From: an uncultured Sulfitobacter sp. | GTDB taxonomy: Bacteria; Pseudomonadota; Alphaproteobacteria; Rhodobacterales; Rhodobacteraceae | Assembly (NCBI GenBank): GCA_947501805.1 | Contig: CANMXJ010000023.1 | Span: 1-48,846, forward strand | Direction of reading: 5' to 3' | Length of the DNA: 48,846 nucleotides | Shown: in pieces, positions 8,396 through 16,840 of the stretch | Layout of the letters: each line of letters starts with the position of its first letter | Numbering within the stretch: the stretch's first letter is position 1 | Notes under the pieces: generated by a model | What the model was told of the DNA's origin: nothing | Seen by the model: only the letters and a program-made list of their open reading frames with translations | Database searches by the model: none | Translations under genes and position numbers: made by a program

Positions 8396-9485
8396 CGAAT
8401 GCCTCCAAATCAGGTGCTGCGGATGTGTCTTCGATCCAATCGGTCAGGACAGAAGCGTGCAAGGAGGCCAGCGTGACGCCACTGTGGCAGGTCACAAGAT
8501 AGGCACCGAGGTGTTCATTTGACTGGGCGTAGACCGGATAACCGTCAGGCGACATCACCCGCAATGCACCCCATGCGCGTATAACACGGACATCAGCCAA
8601 AGCGGGAAAAACCTGCACGGCGTGGCGGGCCAACCCCGCCATAACATCCAGTGTTTCACTGTCATCCATGCCAGCATCGGCCTTGGTGCCACCAATCTGC
8701 ACACCGCCTTCATCGACCTGCCGGATCGTGCTGGAAATAAACGGCAGGCGATCCCTCAGTTTTTCGGTGATCAACAACTCGCCCCTTTGCGGACGGATTT
8801 TGGTCCGAAACCCAAGATCAGCCGCCAGTTTCATGGCTCCCAATCCAGCACACAACAGGACCTTCTCCGCGCCGAAGGTGTCTCCATTCGCCAAGGTCAG
8901 ATCAAAACCGCCGTTAGTAACGGGATCGACTGACGTCACCTGCGCGTTTGTTTTAACTGTGCCACCCAAGGCCTGCACGGACAAGCGCAACGCGCGCAAA
9001 AACCGCAGCGGGTTCACATGCCCATCAAACTTGGAAAACGTAGCGCCAACAACATCCTCGCCAATGCCATCGATTTGTCTATGCAGATCATCTGCCGACA
9101 GGACTTCGTGGGAGAACCGGTTGCCGATATGCGACTGTTGCCCGGCCAACATCCCGGCAAATTCGTCCATCTCGTCGGCATCTGTAAAAAACTCGAACCC
9201 GCCCGATTGATCCAGTGCCACGTCAATGCCCGAAAGGTCGGTCAATTTTGCCGAGAACTCAGGCCACGCGGCCAGAGCCTCGCCTGTCCACTTGGCGTAA
9301 GGTGCAAAGTTCCAGCCTTTGCCCTGTCCCCAAACCAACCCAAAGTTACCTTGCGAGGCACGCGCATCGCTATCTGCTCCGTCAAGGACACATACACGGC
9401 GACCCGCTTGCAACAATCCCATTGCCACGGACAGGCCAACAACGCCTCCGCCGATAATTGTGATTTCTGAGTGTTTGGCTGACAT
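8361..9485 (-). CDS. FAD-dependent amino-acid/opine oxidoreductase, catalytic subunit (DadA/HcnC-like)
   Basis: 374 residues of the DAO family. The dinucleotide site is ITIIGGGVVGLSVAMGLL with LDGADSDARASQGNFG just after it, and the C-terminal block WGALRVMSPDGYPVYAQ carries the substrate-side Arg region of glycine/D-amino-acid oxidases. ATG 9485 is chosen because GGGGGA precedes it and the family's N-terminus starts here; the frame is open further upstream. It is the first gene of the operon, divergent from the LysR gene by 91 bp. It should oxidise the C-N bond of the imported amino acid or opine and yield an imine, the substrate type of the RidA-like protein at the far end. Confidence 0.88.
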   Translation of the reverse strand: MSAKHSEITIIGGGVVGLSVAMGLLQAGRRVCVLDGADSDARASQGNFGLVWGQGKGWNFAPYAKWTGEALAAWPEFSAKLTDLSGIDVALDQSGGFEFFTDADEMDEFAGMLAGQQSHIGNRFSHEVLSADDLHRQIDGIGEDVVGATFSKFDGHVNPLRFLRALRLSVQALGGTVKTNAQVTSVDPVTNGGFDLTLANGDTFGAEKVLLCAGLGAMKLAADLGFRTKIRPQRGELLITEKLRDRLPFISSTIRQVDEGGVQIGGTKADAGMDDSETLDVMAGLARHAVQVFPALADVRVIRAWGALRVMSPDGYPVYAQSNEHLGAYLVTCHSGVTLASLHASVLTDWIEDTSAAPDLEAFDEHRFTLSNAA

Positions 9486-9524
9486 TCGATTCCCCCGCTG
9501 CCACCATCGCAAAGTTCCCAACAT

Positions 9525-9559
9525 AGGAATAATCGTCATATTTGCGTTAATCATTCCCT
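9525..9559. promoter_or_regulatory. candidate LysR operator in the divergent promoter
   Basis: An interrupted inverted repeat lies between the oxidoreductase and LysR starts. AGGAAT at 9525-9530 faces ATTCCCT at 9553-9559, and TAATCG near 9530 mirrors GCGTTA near 9544. The AT-rich middle fits overlapping divergent promoters. LysR proteins normally bind such a site beside their own start. Position and symmetry are seen; binding is inferred. Confidence 0.4.
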
Positions 9560-9576
9560 GAAGATATGCATTTGGG

Positions 9577-10485
9577 ATGTTGCATCGCCTTACACACCGA
9601 CAAATCGAAGCATTCCGTGCCGTGATCGAAACCGGCAAGATTACCGCTGCGGCCGATGTGCTGGGGACGACGCAACCTTCAGTCAGTAAGATAATCGCCG
9701 ACTTGGAACACGTTGCAGGTTTTGGATTGTTTGAGCGGCGCGGACGGCAGGTGATACCAACGCAAGAGGCGCTTGCACTTTATGAAGAGGTTGAGCGATC
9801 CTTTGTCGGGATGTCTGAAATCTCGCGGGTCATTGAAGATATTCGAGATTTTCGCAAAGGCAGCTTATTGGTTGCGGGTATGCCCGCGCTCGCGTTGAAA
9901 TTCCTGCCGGATGTGATCGCAGATTTCGTCGCGGAGGAACCAGGCATTTCAGTGTCTCTACGTGCCAGAAGCTCCCAAGCCGTGATGCGACATCTAAGCT
10001 CGCAGCAATTCGATCTTGGATTTGCCGCCCTGGACACAGATCATCCCGCGGTCTTGCGAGAACCGATTTTCACATCAGGTATGTTGGCGGTCTTGCCCAT
10101 CGGTCACGCTCTTGGTGTGAAAGATTTCCTGGAACCTCTGGACTTCGATCAACAGCCGTTCATTGCCCTTGGTGCCGAAATCGGAACCCGGTCTGAAACC
10201 GATTTGTTTCTCTCATCAGGTCCTGCGCGACCTCGCATTGTTGCTGAAGCACAACTGTCCGCCTCGATCTGTGAACTGGTTGCAGCAGGTGCTGGCATCT
10301 CGATCGTTGAGCCGGTCACTGCGACACATTTTGGCTTTTCTGGCCGGGTTCTGGTGCGACCGTTGGTTCCTGAACAATCATTTCGATACGATCTACTGCT
10401 ACCGGCCTTGCGAAAACCATCTCGGGTAGCGAGCCGATTTTTGGAGCTTGTAGAAAAAAAGTTCGCTTACTTTTTCGAAAAATAA
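9577..10485 (+). CDS. LysR-family transcriptional regulator of the dehydrogenase/transport operon
   Basis: 302 residues. The N-terminal winged helix-turn-helix is LTHRQIEAFRAVIETGKITAAADVLGTTQPSVSKIIADLE; the substrate-binding domain follows from about residue 90. Regulators of this length next to octopine and nopaline operons (OccR/NocR type) respond to the imported compound, and the sequence TQPSVSKIIADLE is like that group. Divergent transcription from the eight-gene operon makes it the likely activator. The start at 9577 gives the standard N-terminus; an out-of-frame ATG at 9566 is ignored. Confidence 0.9.
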   Translation: MLHRLTHRQIEAFRAVIETGKITAAADVLGTTQPSVSKIIADLEHVAGFGLFERRGRQVIPTQEALALYEEVERSFVGMSEISRVIEDIRDFRKGSLLVAGMPALALKFLPDVIADFVAEEPGISVSLRARSSQAVMRHLSSQQFDLGFAALDTDHPAVLREPIFTSGMLAVLPIGHALGVKDFLEPLDFDQQPFIALGAEIGTRSETDLFLSSGPARPRIVAEAQLSASICELVAAGAGISIVEPVTATHFGFSGRVLVRPLVPEQSFRYDLLLPALRKPSRVASRFLELVEKKFAYFFEK

Positions 10486-10988
10486 TTTATCAAGGGATTT
10501 CCGTTCGATGCCAGAAGATGACATTCAAGCGGACTGCAGCAATCAGTAAAACGGGCTCGAAGCCGCCCTTAGATCAGTCGCAACAAGCCTTGCTAAGGGC
10601 AGACCGGTCGCTAACGAGGACGGCCCAAACCGAATTTTCACCCACCATCAGCCATGCCGCAGTGCGGTCTGTTAAACCAGACTTTCGATGTAAGTGCGCA
10701 ATCAGACGATGAGTGAATTCACAGTTCGCGGACCAAGCGCCATATCGCCACGGCTGCGTCAGTGGCTGCTTCCACTAAAGTCCCTAGGCATATTGGTCTT
10801 TGGCCACCCATCACCCCACGATCATTTATCGGACTATTGAAAATGGCATTTAGTTAAACGCACGTGGTTGTTAAGCGGTCGCATCGAGCAAGGTTGGTTG
10901 GATGATTTTTCGGCTACCGCAAGAAATGATACCGTTCTGAGCAACGCGGCATCTTCCAATTTCCATAAAACTCAGGTTGGGTGACCAG
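10486..10988. other. intergenic region with repeat copy C
   Basis: No gene can be supported in these 503 bp. Repeat copy C lies at 10640-10732. The rest is low in coding signal, with stops in all frames and an AT-rich stretch around 10800-10860 that could hold the cyclase promoter; no clear -35/-10 pair stands out. Confidence 0.5.
10640..10732 (+). repeat. 93-bp intergenic repeat, copy C (diverged)
   Basis: It aligns without gaps to copies A (3030-3122) and B (13018-13110), starting ACCCACC and ending ACAGTTCGCGGA. It is the most diverged of the three. With B it also shares ACGGCCCA 20 bases further left (10620-10627), so the full unit is about 113 bp. Confidence 0.6.
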
Positions 10989-12764
10989 ATGGAAAGACGT
11001 CTGGTCACTATTGTCGCAGCAGACCTGGTTGGGTACTCTCGGCTCATTTCCGACGATGAGGAAGGAACCCTAAAGCGGTTCAGGTTCGTTCGTGAGACCA
11101 TAATCGACCCTGAACTCAAGTCAGCTGGCGCGCGCGTGATTAAAACAATGGGTGATGGTTTGTTGGTGGAGTTTTCTTCGCCCGTCGATGCCGTCAGAAC
11201 GTCGCTGGCCATTCAAAACGCCATGGTTGCGCAGGCGGCCGATCAACCCGAAACACGAAAGCTGCAATTCCGGATTGGCATCAACCTTGGCGACGTCATC
11301 ATCGATCGGGATGATATATTGGGCGACGGTGTAAATATCGCCGCACGACTTGAAAGCCTTGCCCCTCCCGGCGGCATCTGCATTTCACGTACAGTCCACG
11401 ATCAGCTTCGGGGCAAGATGTCACAACCTATGACCCCAATGGGACCGCAAAACGTCAAGAACATACCTGAGCCCGTCCAGGTGTGGCGTGTTGAAATCGA
11501 CGGCGTTTCAGCCACCCAAGCCCCCGCCACAAAGATGACTGAACGGCCATCGATTGCAGTTTTGCCGTTTGAAAACATGTCATCGGATACAGAGCAGGAG
11601 TTTCTTGCCGACGGAATTGTCGAAGATGTGATTACAGAGCTGTCGCGCTTTCGAAGTATCTTTGTCGTCGCTCGGAACTCTACATTTGCCTACAAAGGCA
11701 CCCACAAAGACGTGCGCGAGATCGCAAGAGAACTTGGCGCGCGTTATGTGGTTGAAGGCTCTGTTCGACGGGCAGGCGACAGATTGCGCGTGAGCGCGCA
11801 GTTGATCGAAGGTGGAACCGGCAATCACCTATGGGCGGAAAAATGGGATCGGACGATGGCCGATCTGTTCGATGTTCAGGACGAACTGACACGTGCCATC
11901 ATATTTGGGATCGAACCCGAACTTGGGGCCCACGAACGCGCCGCCGCACGGCGCAAGCCAACAGAAAGCCTGACGGCCTGGGAACTCTATCAACGGGCAC
12001 ATTCGGAATACGTCTCGAATGACGAAGGACAAAGCTATAAGGACTGTTTTGAGTACCTGACCGCCGCGATCAAAGCGGACCCTGAGTTTGCTCTGCCCCA
12101 TGCGTTGATGGCGCGCTGGTATTTCTTTCACACGATGACAGGCCAAACCAATAATGACCGCGAAGGTTTCGTAAGGAACGGGCTTTTTCATGCCGAAACC
12201 TCGGTCGAGTTAGACAACAGGCTTCCGTTAGGGTTCATCGGGCAAGGCTTGATGCTAACGATGGCTGGCCGCATGAGAGAAGCCGCCGAGGCGCTGGACA
12301 AGGTCGAAGCGCTCAGCTTGAATGAGCCTTTGCTGTATTTTGCACGATCCATCTGGCATCAATACCAGCCAGACCCCGATACCTACGCGTGGGAGCAAGC
12401 TTGTCTAACGGGTCTGAAGTTAAGCCCAACTGACCCGCAAAAATGGCTTCACTACGTTTATCTGGGCATGGCACGGCTTCTGCGCGATTTTGACCTAACG
12501 GATCGCAAGGCCAAGGAAGCCTTTGAAACTGCTTCAACTTTTCCTGGTGCGCAGTACCATTGCTCATTTTTGGCAGCCCTGACGGCTGTCGCATCCGGAG
12601 ATTTGGAAAACGCCAGTCGTTATGTCGAGCAAACACTGACAAAATATCCCGAATTCACTCTAACGAAGTGGCAATCCCTCGGCACCCCTCAGATGGAGAG
12701 GTTCACGCGTGAAACCGATGCAGAGCACGAGGCGTTGGTCGCACTCGGTTTACCCCGCGGATAA
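10989..12764 (+). CDS. class III adenylate/guanylate cyclase with TolB-like and TPR regions
   Basis: 591 residues from ATG 10989 (MERRLVTIVAAD), the common family start; a TTG at 10977 would add four residues. The cyclase domain spans about 1-170, with metal Asp at 12 (AADLVGYS) and 56 (MGDGLLVEF), and Asn116/Arg120 in GDGVNIAARLE. A TolB/FlgO-like N-terminal fold follows at about 182-300 (RPSIAVLPFENMSSD, DGIVEDVITELSRF, YVVEGSVRRAGDRLRV). The rest is helical TPR-type sequence. No signal peptide or membrane segment is seen, so it is probably cytosolic. Such proteins are abundant in Rhizobiales and Rhodobacterales and their inputs are largely unknown. It stands alone between two repeat-bearing gaps. 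Confidence 0.9.
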   Translation: MERRLVTIVAADLVGYSRLISDDEEGTLKRFRFVRETIIDPELKSAGARVIKTMGDGLLVEFSSPVDAVRTSLAIQNAMVAQAADQPETRKLQFRIGINLGDVIIDRDDILGDGVNIAARLESLAPPGGICISRTVHDQLRGKMSQPMTPMGPQNVKNIPEPVQVWRVEIDGVSATQAPATKMTERPSIAVLPFENMSSDTEQEFLADGIVEDVITELSRFRSIFVVARNSTFAYKGTHKDVREIARELGARYVVEGSVRRAGDRLRVSAQLIEGGTGNHLWAEKWDRTMADLFDVQDELTRAIIFGIEPELGAHERAAARRKPTESLTAWELYQRAHSEYVSNDEGQSYKDCFEYLTAAIKADPEFALPHALMARWYFFHTMTGQTNNDREGFVRNGLFHAETSVELDNRLPLGFIGQGLMLTMAGRMREAAEALDKVEALSLNEPLLYFARSIWHQYQPDPDTYAWEQACLTGLKLSPTDPQKWLHYVYLGMARLLRDFDLTDRKAKEAFETASTFPGAQYHCSFLAALTAVASGDLENASRYVEQTLTKYPEFTLTKWQSLGTPQMERFTRETDAEHEALVALGLPRG

Positions 12765-13500
12765 CGTGGTTCTCGGACGTGACCACAGGATGAGCTGTTT
12801 GTTCACACTTCTAATTCAGGCAGCCTGAGAATTTGCGATCACGAACGCTTGCTTGACGCTCTCTAATGTTGGCGCGCTTTGGGCGCTACAGCGATAGACG
12901 ACATCCGTGCACTGCGCGGCATTTGGCAATCTAGGCCCCTTACAGCCATTGAAGCAAGCGCAGCATCGGTCACTAGTCTTGCCCTACACAGAATGAAACG
13001 GCCCATTTTTGCCGTCCACCCACCTTCGACCATGCTGCGGTGCGATCCGTCATTTCGGTCATTCGCTGCAACTGCAAAATCAAAGGATTGGTGAACTCAC
13101 AGATTGCGGGCTTTTCCGACATTGGTTTTTGAGCATGTTGCTGGCACAGCATCTGTCTGCAGTCTTGGCGATGCGCTTTTCACGGTGCAGAGGACCTCAT
13201 CAAAGCAGCCATTCAACTCCGCTTTCAAGCACCAAACTCAAACTGTCCTTTTGCTGCAAAGAGGTCAAATTTGCGGGACGGCGGACAAAGCTTCTTTTCG
13301 GTGCGCCTTTGCTTTGAGTGCCTAGCAACTACACCAAGAGCGCCCGCCAGTCCAAGGTTTGAACGCAGGACTGAGTGATCTTGGTTCAACGACTTTGTCC
13401 GGCCCTGCAGGTTCGGGCGACATTCAGAAACCTTGAGAACACATTAAACATACCCACAACAGATGCTGGGTATTCCCCTTGGATTTTCAGGAAGATTAAC
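12765..13500. other. long intergenic region with repeat copy B
   Basis: These 736 bp hold no gene that can be supported. The intact repeat lies at 12998-13110. Near 13450-13473 ATACCCA and TGGGTAT form a small inverted repeat just ahead of the serine hydrolase gene, which may be a regulatory site. Frames at 13009-13325 show no family features. Confidence 0.5.
12998..13110 (+). repeat. intergenic repeat, copy B (intact, empty IS110 site)
   Basis: The core 13018-13110 matches copies A and C. The left 20 bp carry a small perfect hairpin, ACGGC (12998-13002) and GCCGT (13011-13015) around an eight-base loop. In copy A the match breaks exactly in this loop, where the IS110 sits, so this copy shows the uninterrupted target. 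Confidence 0.75.
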
Positions 13501-14514
13501 ATGATGAACCGGCGTACTTTCAATACTACAAGCGCAGCAGCTGCCTTAACAGCACTACCACGTTTGCCCCTTGCGAAACAGACAACGCAAGATTTGACCG
13601 GGTATCAATTTTCCGAAATTAACGAAGGACGCTTAACCACAAGACATGAAGGTATGGCTACGCCGCAACGGGCTGTTGATGATGAGACGCTTTTTCAGGT
13701 CGCGTCGTGTTCGAAAACAGTGACGGCCATAGCGGTTTTGACGCTGGTACGAGATGGCCGTATCGATCTAGACCAACCGGTAAGCAGGTATCTTCGGCGG
13801 TGGGAATTGACTGGCCCCAGAGGCACGACAGTAACTGTGGCCGATTTGTTGTCCCATACAGCTGGCACATCAGTCCAAGGTTTCAGTGGCTACGGGCCAG
13901 ATGAAAAAATCCCCGGCTTGTTTGAAGTCTTAGATGGCCTCTATCCCGCCAACTCAGAAGCTATTCGGACACGGCGTCGCTTGTTTCCCCGGTTCAGTTA
14001 CAGCGGCGGCGGTACGATGGTTCTGCAAATCCTTAGCGAAGATGTGACGGGGACACGTTTTGCAACCTACACTGCTGCGGAGGTGCTGGAACCGATTGGG
14101 GCCGCGCGCGCCACGTTTGGAATAGAACCGGAGGCGGAATTTGCTCATGGATCTTATGAAAATGGTCGGTCGCTGCCTGGCGGGTTCAAAAGACATCCAG
14201 AAAGCGCTGCGGCCGGGCTTTGGGCAACAGCATCAGACCTTGCACGGGTTCTTCACGCGGTTTTGAATTCATTGCAGGGAGCCAAGAACGCTGTTCTTCC
14301 CGCTGAGTTGGCACGGCGCATGGTGACGCCAATTAGCGGGCGTGCGGGTCTGGGGGTTTTTGTCGGCCCGGGCAGGAAAATCTGGCATGACGGTAGAAAT
14401 TATGGGTTTGATTCCATAATGGTAGCAGAGCTTGATACCGGGAGGATTCGGACCGCCGTAACCAACCGAAATGGTGCAATCGAAAGCTATGCGGGTATGT
14501 TGACGGCCGACTGA
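13501..14514 (+). CDS. serine hydrolase of the class C beta-lactamase/DD-peptidase fold
   Basis: 337 residues from ATG 13501, preceded by AGGAAG; the frame is open to 13375 but without a better start. The N-terminus MMNRRTFNTTSAAAALTAL looks like a signal of the Tat kind. The SxxK nucleophile motif is SCSK (VASCSKTVTAIAVL), the second motif is the tyrosine in FSYSGGGT (Gly in place of the usual Asn), and the third is WHDGRNYG near the C-terminus. Members include esterases, D-aminopeptidases and beta-lactamase relatives, so the substrate is open. It stands alone ahead of the membrane AraC gene; the inverted repeat at 14603-14647 separates them. Confidence 0.88.
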   Translation: MMNRRTFNTTSAAAALTALPRLPLAKQTTQDLTGYQFSEINEGRLTTRHEGMATPQRAVDDETLFQVASCSKTVTAIAVLTLVRDGRIDLDQPVSRYLRRWELTGPRGTTVTVADLLSHTAGTSVQGFSGYGPDEKIPGLFEVLDGLYPANSEAIRTRRRLFPRFSYSGGGTMVLQILSEDVTGTRFATYTAAEVLEPIGAARATFGIEPEAEFAHGSYENGRSLPGGFKRHPESAAAGLWATASDLARVLHAVLNSLQGAKNAVLPAELARRMVTPISGRAGLGVFVGPGRKIWHDGRNYGFDSIMVAELDTGRIRTAVTNRNGAIESYAGMLTAD

Positions 14515-14602
14515 ATTGAAGCCGTTTTTGTGGGCTGGATCATGCGAAGCACAGGCAATGAACTGTGAATGGTTCGGTCAAAAGGCGTAGACAGCAAAAG
14601 AG

Positions 14603-14647
14603 ATATCAGACTAAACAACCCTCTCACTTTCCTGTTTAGTTTGATAT
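14603..14647. promoter_or_regulatory. long inverted repeat at the start of the membrane AraC gene
   Basis: The left arm ATATCAgACTAAACA (14603-14617) and right arm TGTTTAGTtTGATAT (14633-14647) are 15 bp each with one mismatch, separated by 15 bases. The right arm ends 10 bp before ATG 14658, so anything bound here would cover the promoter or start region. It lacks a following T-run and lies too close to the start to be an ordinary terminator. An autoregulatory operator is the likeliest reading. Confidence 0.55.
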
Positions 14648-14657
14648 TATCTGTCAC

Positions 14658-15863
14658 ATGGGCCAAATTTTTGCAGAAAAGATCAGTACCGCCACAATCG
14701 CAATCGCGTTGTTCGGTATCGTCTTTTGTTTGATGCAGACCAAATATACCCGTGTGAATCGCAGCTTCGCAGTGTTTCTTGCCGCTGTGACAGTCAACAA
14801 CATTCCCGATGCATTCAATAGCACGATCTGGGGTACGCAGAGTGTCTATTTTTTGTTTTCGGAATTGGTCATCTGGCTGCCAAGTGCGCTGTGTCTGGCG
14901 CCACTGTTCTGGATTTATGTCTTTACCTTGACATCAACATCCCAACAGCAAACCGCAAATGCTTTTCGGCATTTCTTACTGGCGGCCTTTTCGTTGCTTA
15001 TGGGGCTAGCAATGCTGTTTTCTCCGCAAGATGTTAGAGACGGGCTTGTGTCGGGTGGCCAATTGCCGGACTCTGGCTGGGCACTTGCGGTTGTTGTTGT
15101 CGCCATGTTGCATGCCATCGTTTATCCGCAAATGGCGATCTACCTGTTTCTGATCGTGCGTCGTATGATGATGTTTCGAACGTTGCTGCGTGACTACTAC
15201 GCAAGTACCGAAGAACATGAACTGCGCTGGATTTTTGTAATAGGTGTTCTTGCGGCTCTGTTTTGGCTGGCCCGGACGATCATCTTTCTGATTATCGGCG
15301 TTCAAGAACAGCAAGACATTCCAGATACGCTTTTTTACACGGCAGGATTTGTCAGTCTTGCTCTGGTTGCGGCAATGACGCTTTGGGGATTGCGGCAACG
15401 CCCGCCATTGGTGCCAGACGAAGACGAAGAACAACCGCCTAAGCCAACTCAGATATTGTCAGCAGACCAATCCGGTGGAAAATATGAAAAGTCGGCGCTC
15501 AGTCCTGAGACATCGACACGTATTGCCCGCAAATTACGTGCGGCAATGGAAACTGATCACTTGCACCGTGACCCCAACCTTTCGTTGTGGGCTTTGGCGC
15601 GGCACATCGGTGCCTCCCCAAACTACATTTCCCAGACCTTGAACGAAGTGATGGGCGAAAATTTCTTTGACTTCGTCAATGGCTACCGGATCGCAGAAGC
15701 GATGACTTTGTTAACCACGACGAACGCTTCAGTCCTGACCATCACGTACGACGTAGGCTTTAACGCGCGATCGTCATTCTACAATGCCTTCAAGCGCGTC
15801 TCGGGGCAGACGCCCACAAGTTATCGGAAAAAAATGTCTCATCCTGTTGGGATGGACGACTAG
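14658..15863 (+). CDS. membrane-anchored AraC-family regulator
   Basis: 401 residues. Residues 1-245 hold seven probable membrane helices (for example ISTATIAIALFGIVFCLMQ, LVIWLPSALCLAPLFWIYVF and the segment around LFWLARTIIFLIIGV). A charged linker follows (DEDEEQPPKPTQ), then a C-terminal AraC double helix-turn-helix at about 295-390 (LSLWALARHIGASPNYISQTL; ITYDVGFNARSSFYNAFKR). The type is a 7TM sensor fused to AraC, so the DNA-binding part stays at the inner membrane. The signal is unknown. Flanking lipoprotein and small membrane genes may be targets, but no shared site was found. Confidence 0.88.
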   Translation: MGQIFAEKISTATIAIALFGIVFCLMQTKYTRVNRSFAVFLAAVTVNNIPDAFNSTIWGTQSVYFLFSELVIWLPSALCLAPLFWIYVFTLTSTSQQQTANAFRHFLLAAFSLLMGLAMLFSPQDVRDGLVSGGQLPDSGWALAVVVVAMLHAIVYPQMAIYLFLIVRRMMMFRTLLRDYYASTEEHELRWIFVIGVLAALFWLARTIIFLIIGVQEQQDIPDTLFYTAGFVSLALVAAMTLWGLRQRPPLVPDEDEEQPPKPTQILSADQSGGKYEKSALSPETSTRIARKLRAAMETDHLHRDPNLSLWALARHIGASPNYISQTLNEVMGENFFDFVNGYRIAEAMTLLTTTNASVLTITYDVGFNARSSFYNAFKRVSGQTPTSYRKKMSHPVGMDD

Positions 15864-16048
15864 ACAAAGTGATTGGGCGACATCCGAACCTGACATGATC
15901 GATCAGGAGATACCCGCACCCACTTTGACCAACTTCCATCAACCCACGAAAACTGGACTCTATCTCATCGTTGCGGAGCGTTGAAACGCGATCTGCTGCG
16001 TCGATCTGCGCAACCTTGAGATATGAATATACTGAGAAAGAAACACCG

Positions 16049-16231
16049 ATGAAACGATATCTAATTTTGGCTGTTCTCGGCCTAAGCGCATGTGAAACGC
16101 CAGCCGAGCTTTCAGCACGTGACCAACTCGACGCGGCCTGCATGGCTGGAAACCTACAGGCCTGCGAAGCGGTCGAGCGGAGAGTTGCTGCGCAAAACCA
16201 GAACCTCGCAATCTCCACGCTCGGGCTATGA
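16049..16231 (+). CDS. small lipoprotein (60 aa)
   Basis: From ATG 16049 the product is MKRYLILAVLGLSACETPAE and onward, 60 residues, with a clean lipobox (LSAC) at residues 12-15. The mature part has Cys in CMAGNLQACEAV, which resembles a Sel1-like or short helical repeat but is too short to assign. GAGAAAG lies upstream of the start. Likely anchored in the outer or inner membrane facing the periplasm. It follows the membrane AraC gene by 185 bp and is followed by a strong hairpin. No known family recognised. Confidence 0.65.
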   Translation: MKRYLILAVLGLSACETPAELSARDQLDAACMAGNLQACEAVERRVAAQNQNLAISTLGL

Positions 16232-16272
16232 CGCAAAGTAGCAAGGCCTAGTCTGTAAGAATAACTTTGTAT

Positions 16273-16295
16273 TGGCCAGGGTGGTGCCCTGGCCA
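16273..16295 (+). terminator. strong hairpin after the small lipoprotein gene
   Basis: TGGCCAGGG (16273-16281) and CCCTGGCCA (16287-16295) form a perfect 9-bp stem around a five-base loop, 42 bp past the stop. The following sequence is GCATTTC, a poor T-run, so it may be a weak terminator or a 3'-end stabilising structure. Confidence 0.45.
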
Positions 16296-16488
16296 GCATT
16301 TCAATGGATCAAGGCAGCGGCGCGCAAGAACACATCCGTTGAACCGCACAGGCCTTTCGTCCGCAGCCATCACAGCTCATGCCCCAATAATGGGTGGGTA
16401 CAAGAATTTTCATTATTCAAACCCATCCCCAAGCAAGGCCCTTGCCTAGGGTATCTTAGCCATTTCGCAATTAATCAGGAGAAACGAA

Positions 16489-16656
16489 ATGAATTTGAAA
16501 CTTGTCTGGATCGGTCTCTATGGCGTCGTGGTGGGCACTGTCGCCGGTTGGCTCTTTTTTGACACTATTCCCGGCGCTATCGGTGTCGGTTTCGCTATGG
16601 CGGGATGTCTTTGTGGTGCGTTGGCTGCTGCGGCGTCTGAAGACGATACACATTGA
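16489..16656 (+). CDS. small membrane protein (55 aa)
   Basis: ATG 16489 follows AGGAG by seven bases, an ideal ribosome binding site. The 55-residue product starts MNLKLVWIGLYGVVVGTVAGW. It has two hydrophobic stretches, GLYGVVVGTVAGWLFF and IGVGFAMAGCLCGALAAAA, and a short acidic tail (SEDDTH). The glycine-rich pattern suggests two packed helices. It is shorter than usual gene-calling limits but has good start and stop signals. No family known; it may belong with the lipoprotein before it or the nitroreductase after it. Confidence 0.55.
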   Translation: MNLKLVWIGLYGVVVGTVAGWLFFDTIPGAIGVGFAMAGCLCGALAAAASEDDTH

Positions 16657-16840
16657 CCGCAATATCGCCTGTAAAACTGGCTTTCGGCTCGACAAGGGGC
16701 CACCGGAGTTGAAGCGGTATGTCGATGACACCGAGCGTTATTGAGGTGCGGGGCACTAAGTGCCGAGGCGCTTAGCTTCTTCTCAGCCGCATGGAGCGCT
16801 TCACTTTATGAAGTGCGCCCACACCGTAAAGGAACACGAA

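Noticed and set aside
6694..9485. The enzyme as hydrogen cyanide synthase (HcnABC)
   Set aside because: Subunit sizes fit, but gene order is C-A-B, an importer and a RidA-like protein are attached, and the class also covers opine and hydroxyproline enzymes. Naming cyanide synthesis is not justified.
3250..9485. The operon as a hydroxyproline pathway
   Set aside because: No hydroxyproline epimerase, pyrroline-hydroxycarboxylate deaminase or ketoglutarate-semialdehyde dehydrogenase gene is present.
14603..14647. The inverted repeat as a terminator of the serine hydrolase gene
   Set aside because: It ends 10 bp before the next ATG, has no U-run and is 90 bp past the stop. A regulatory site is more likely.
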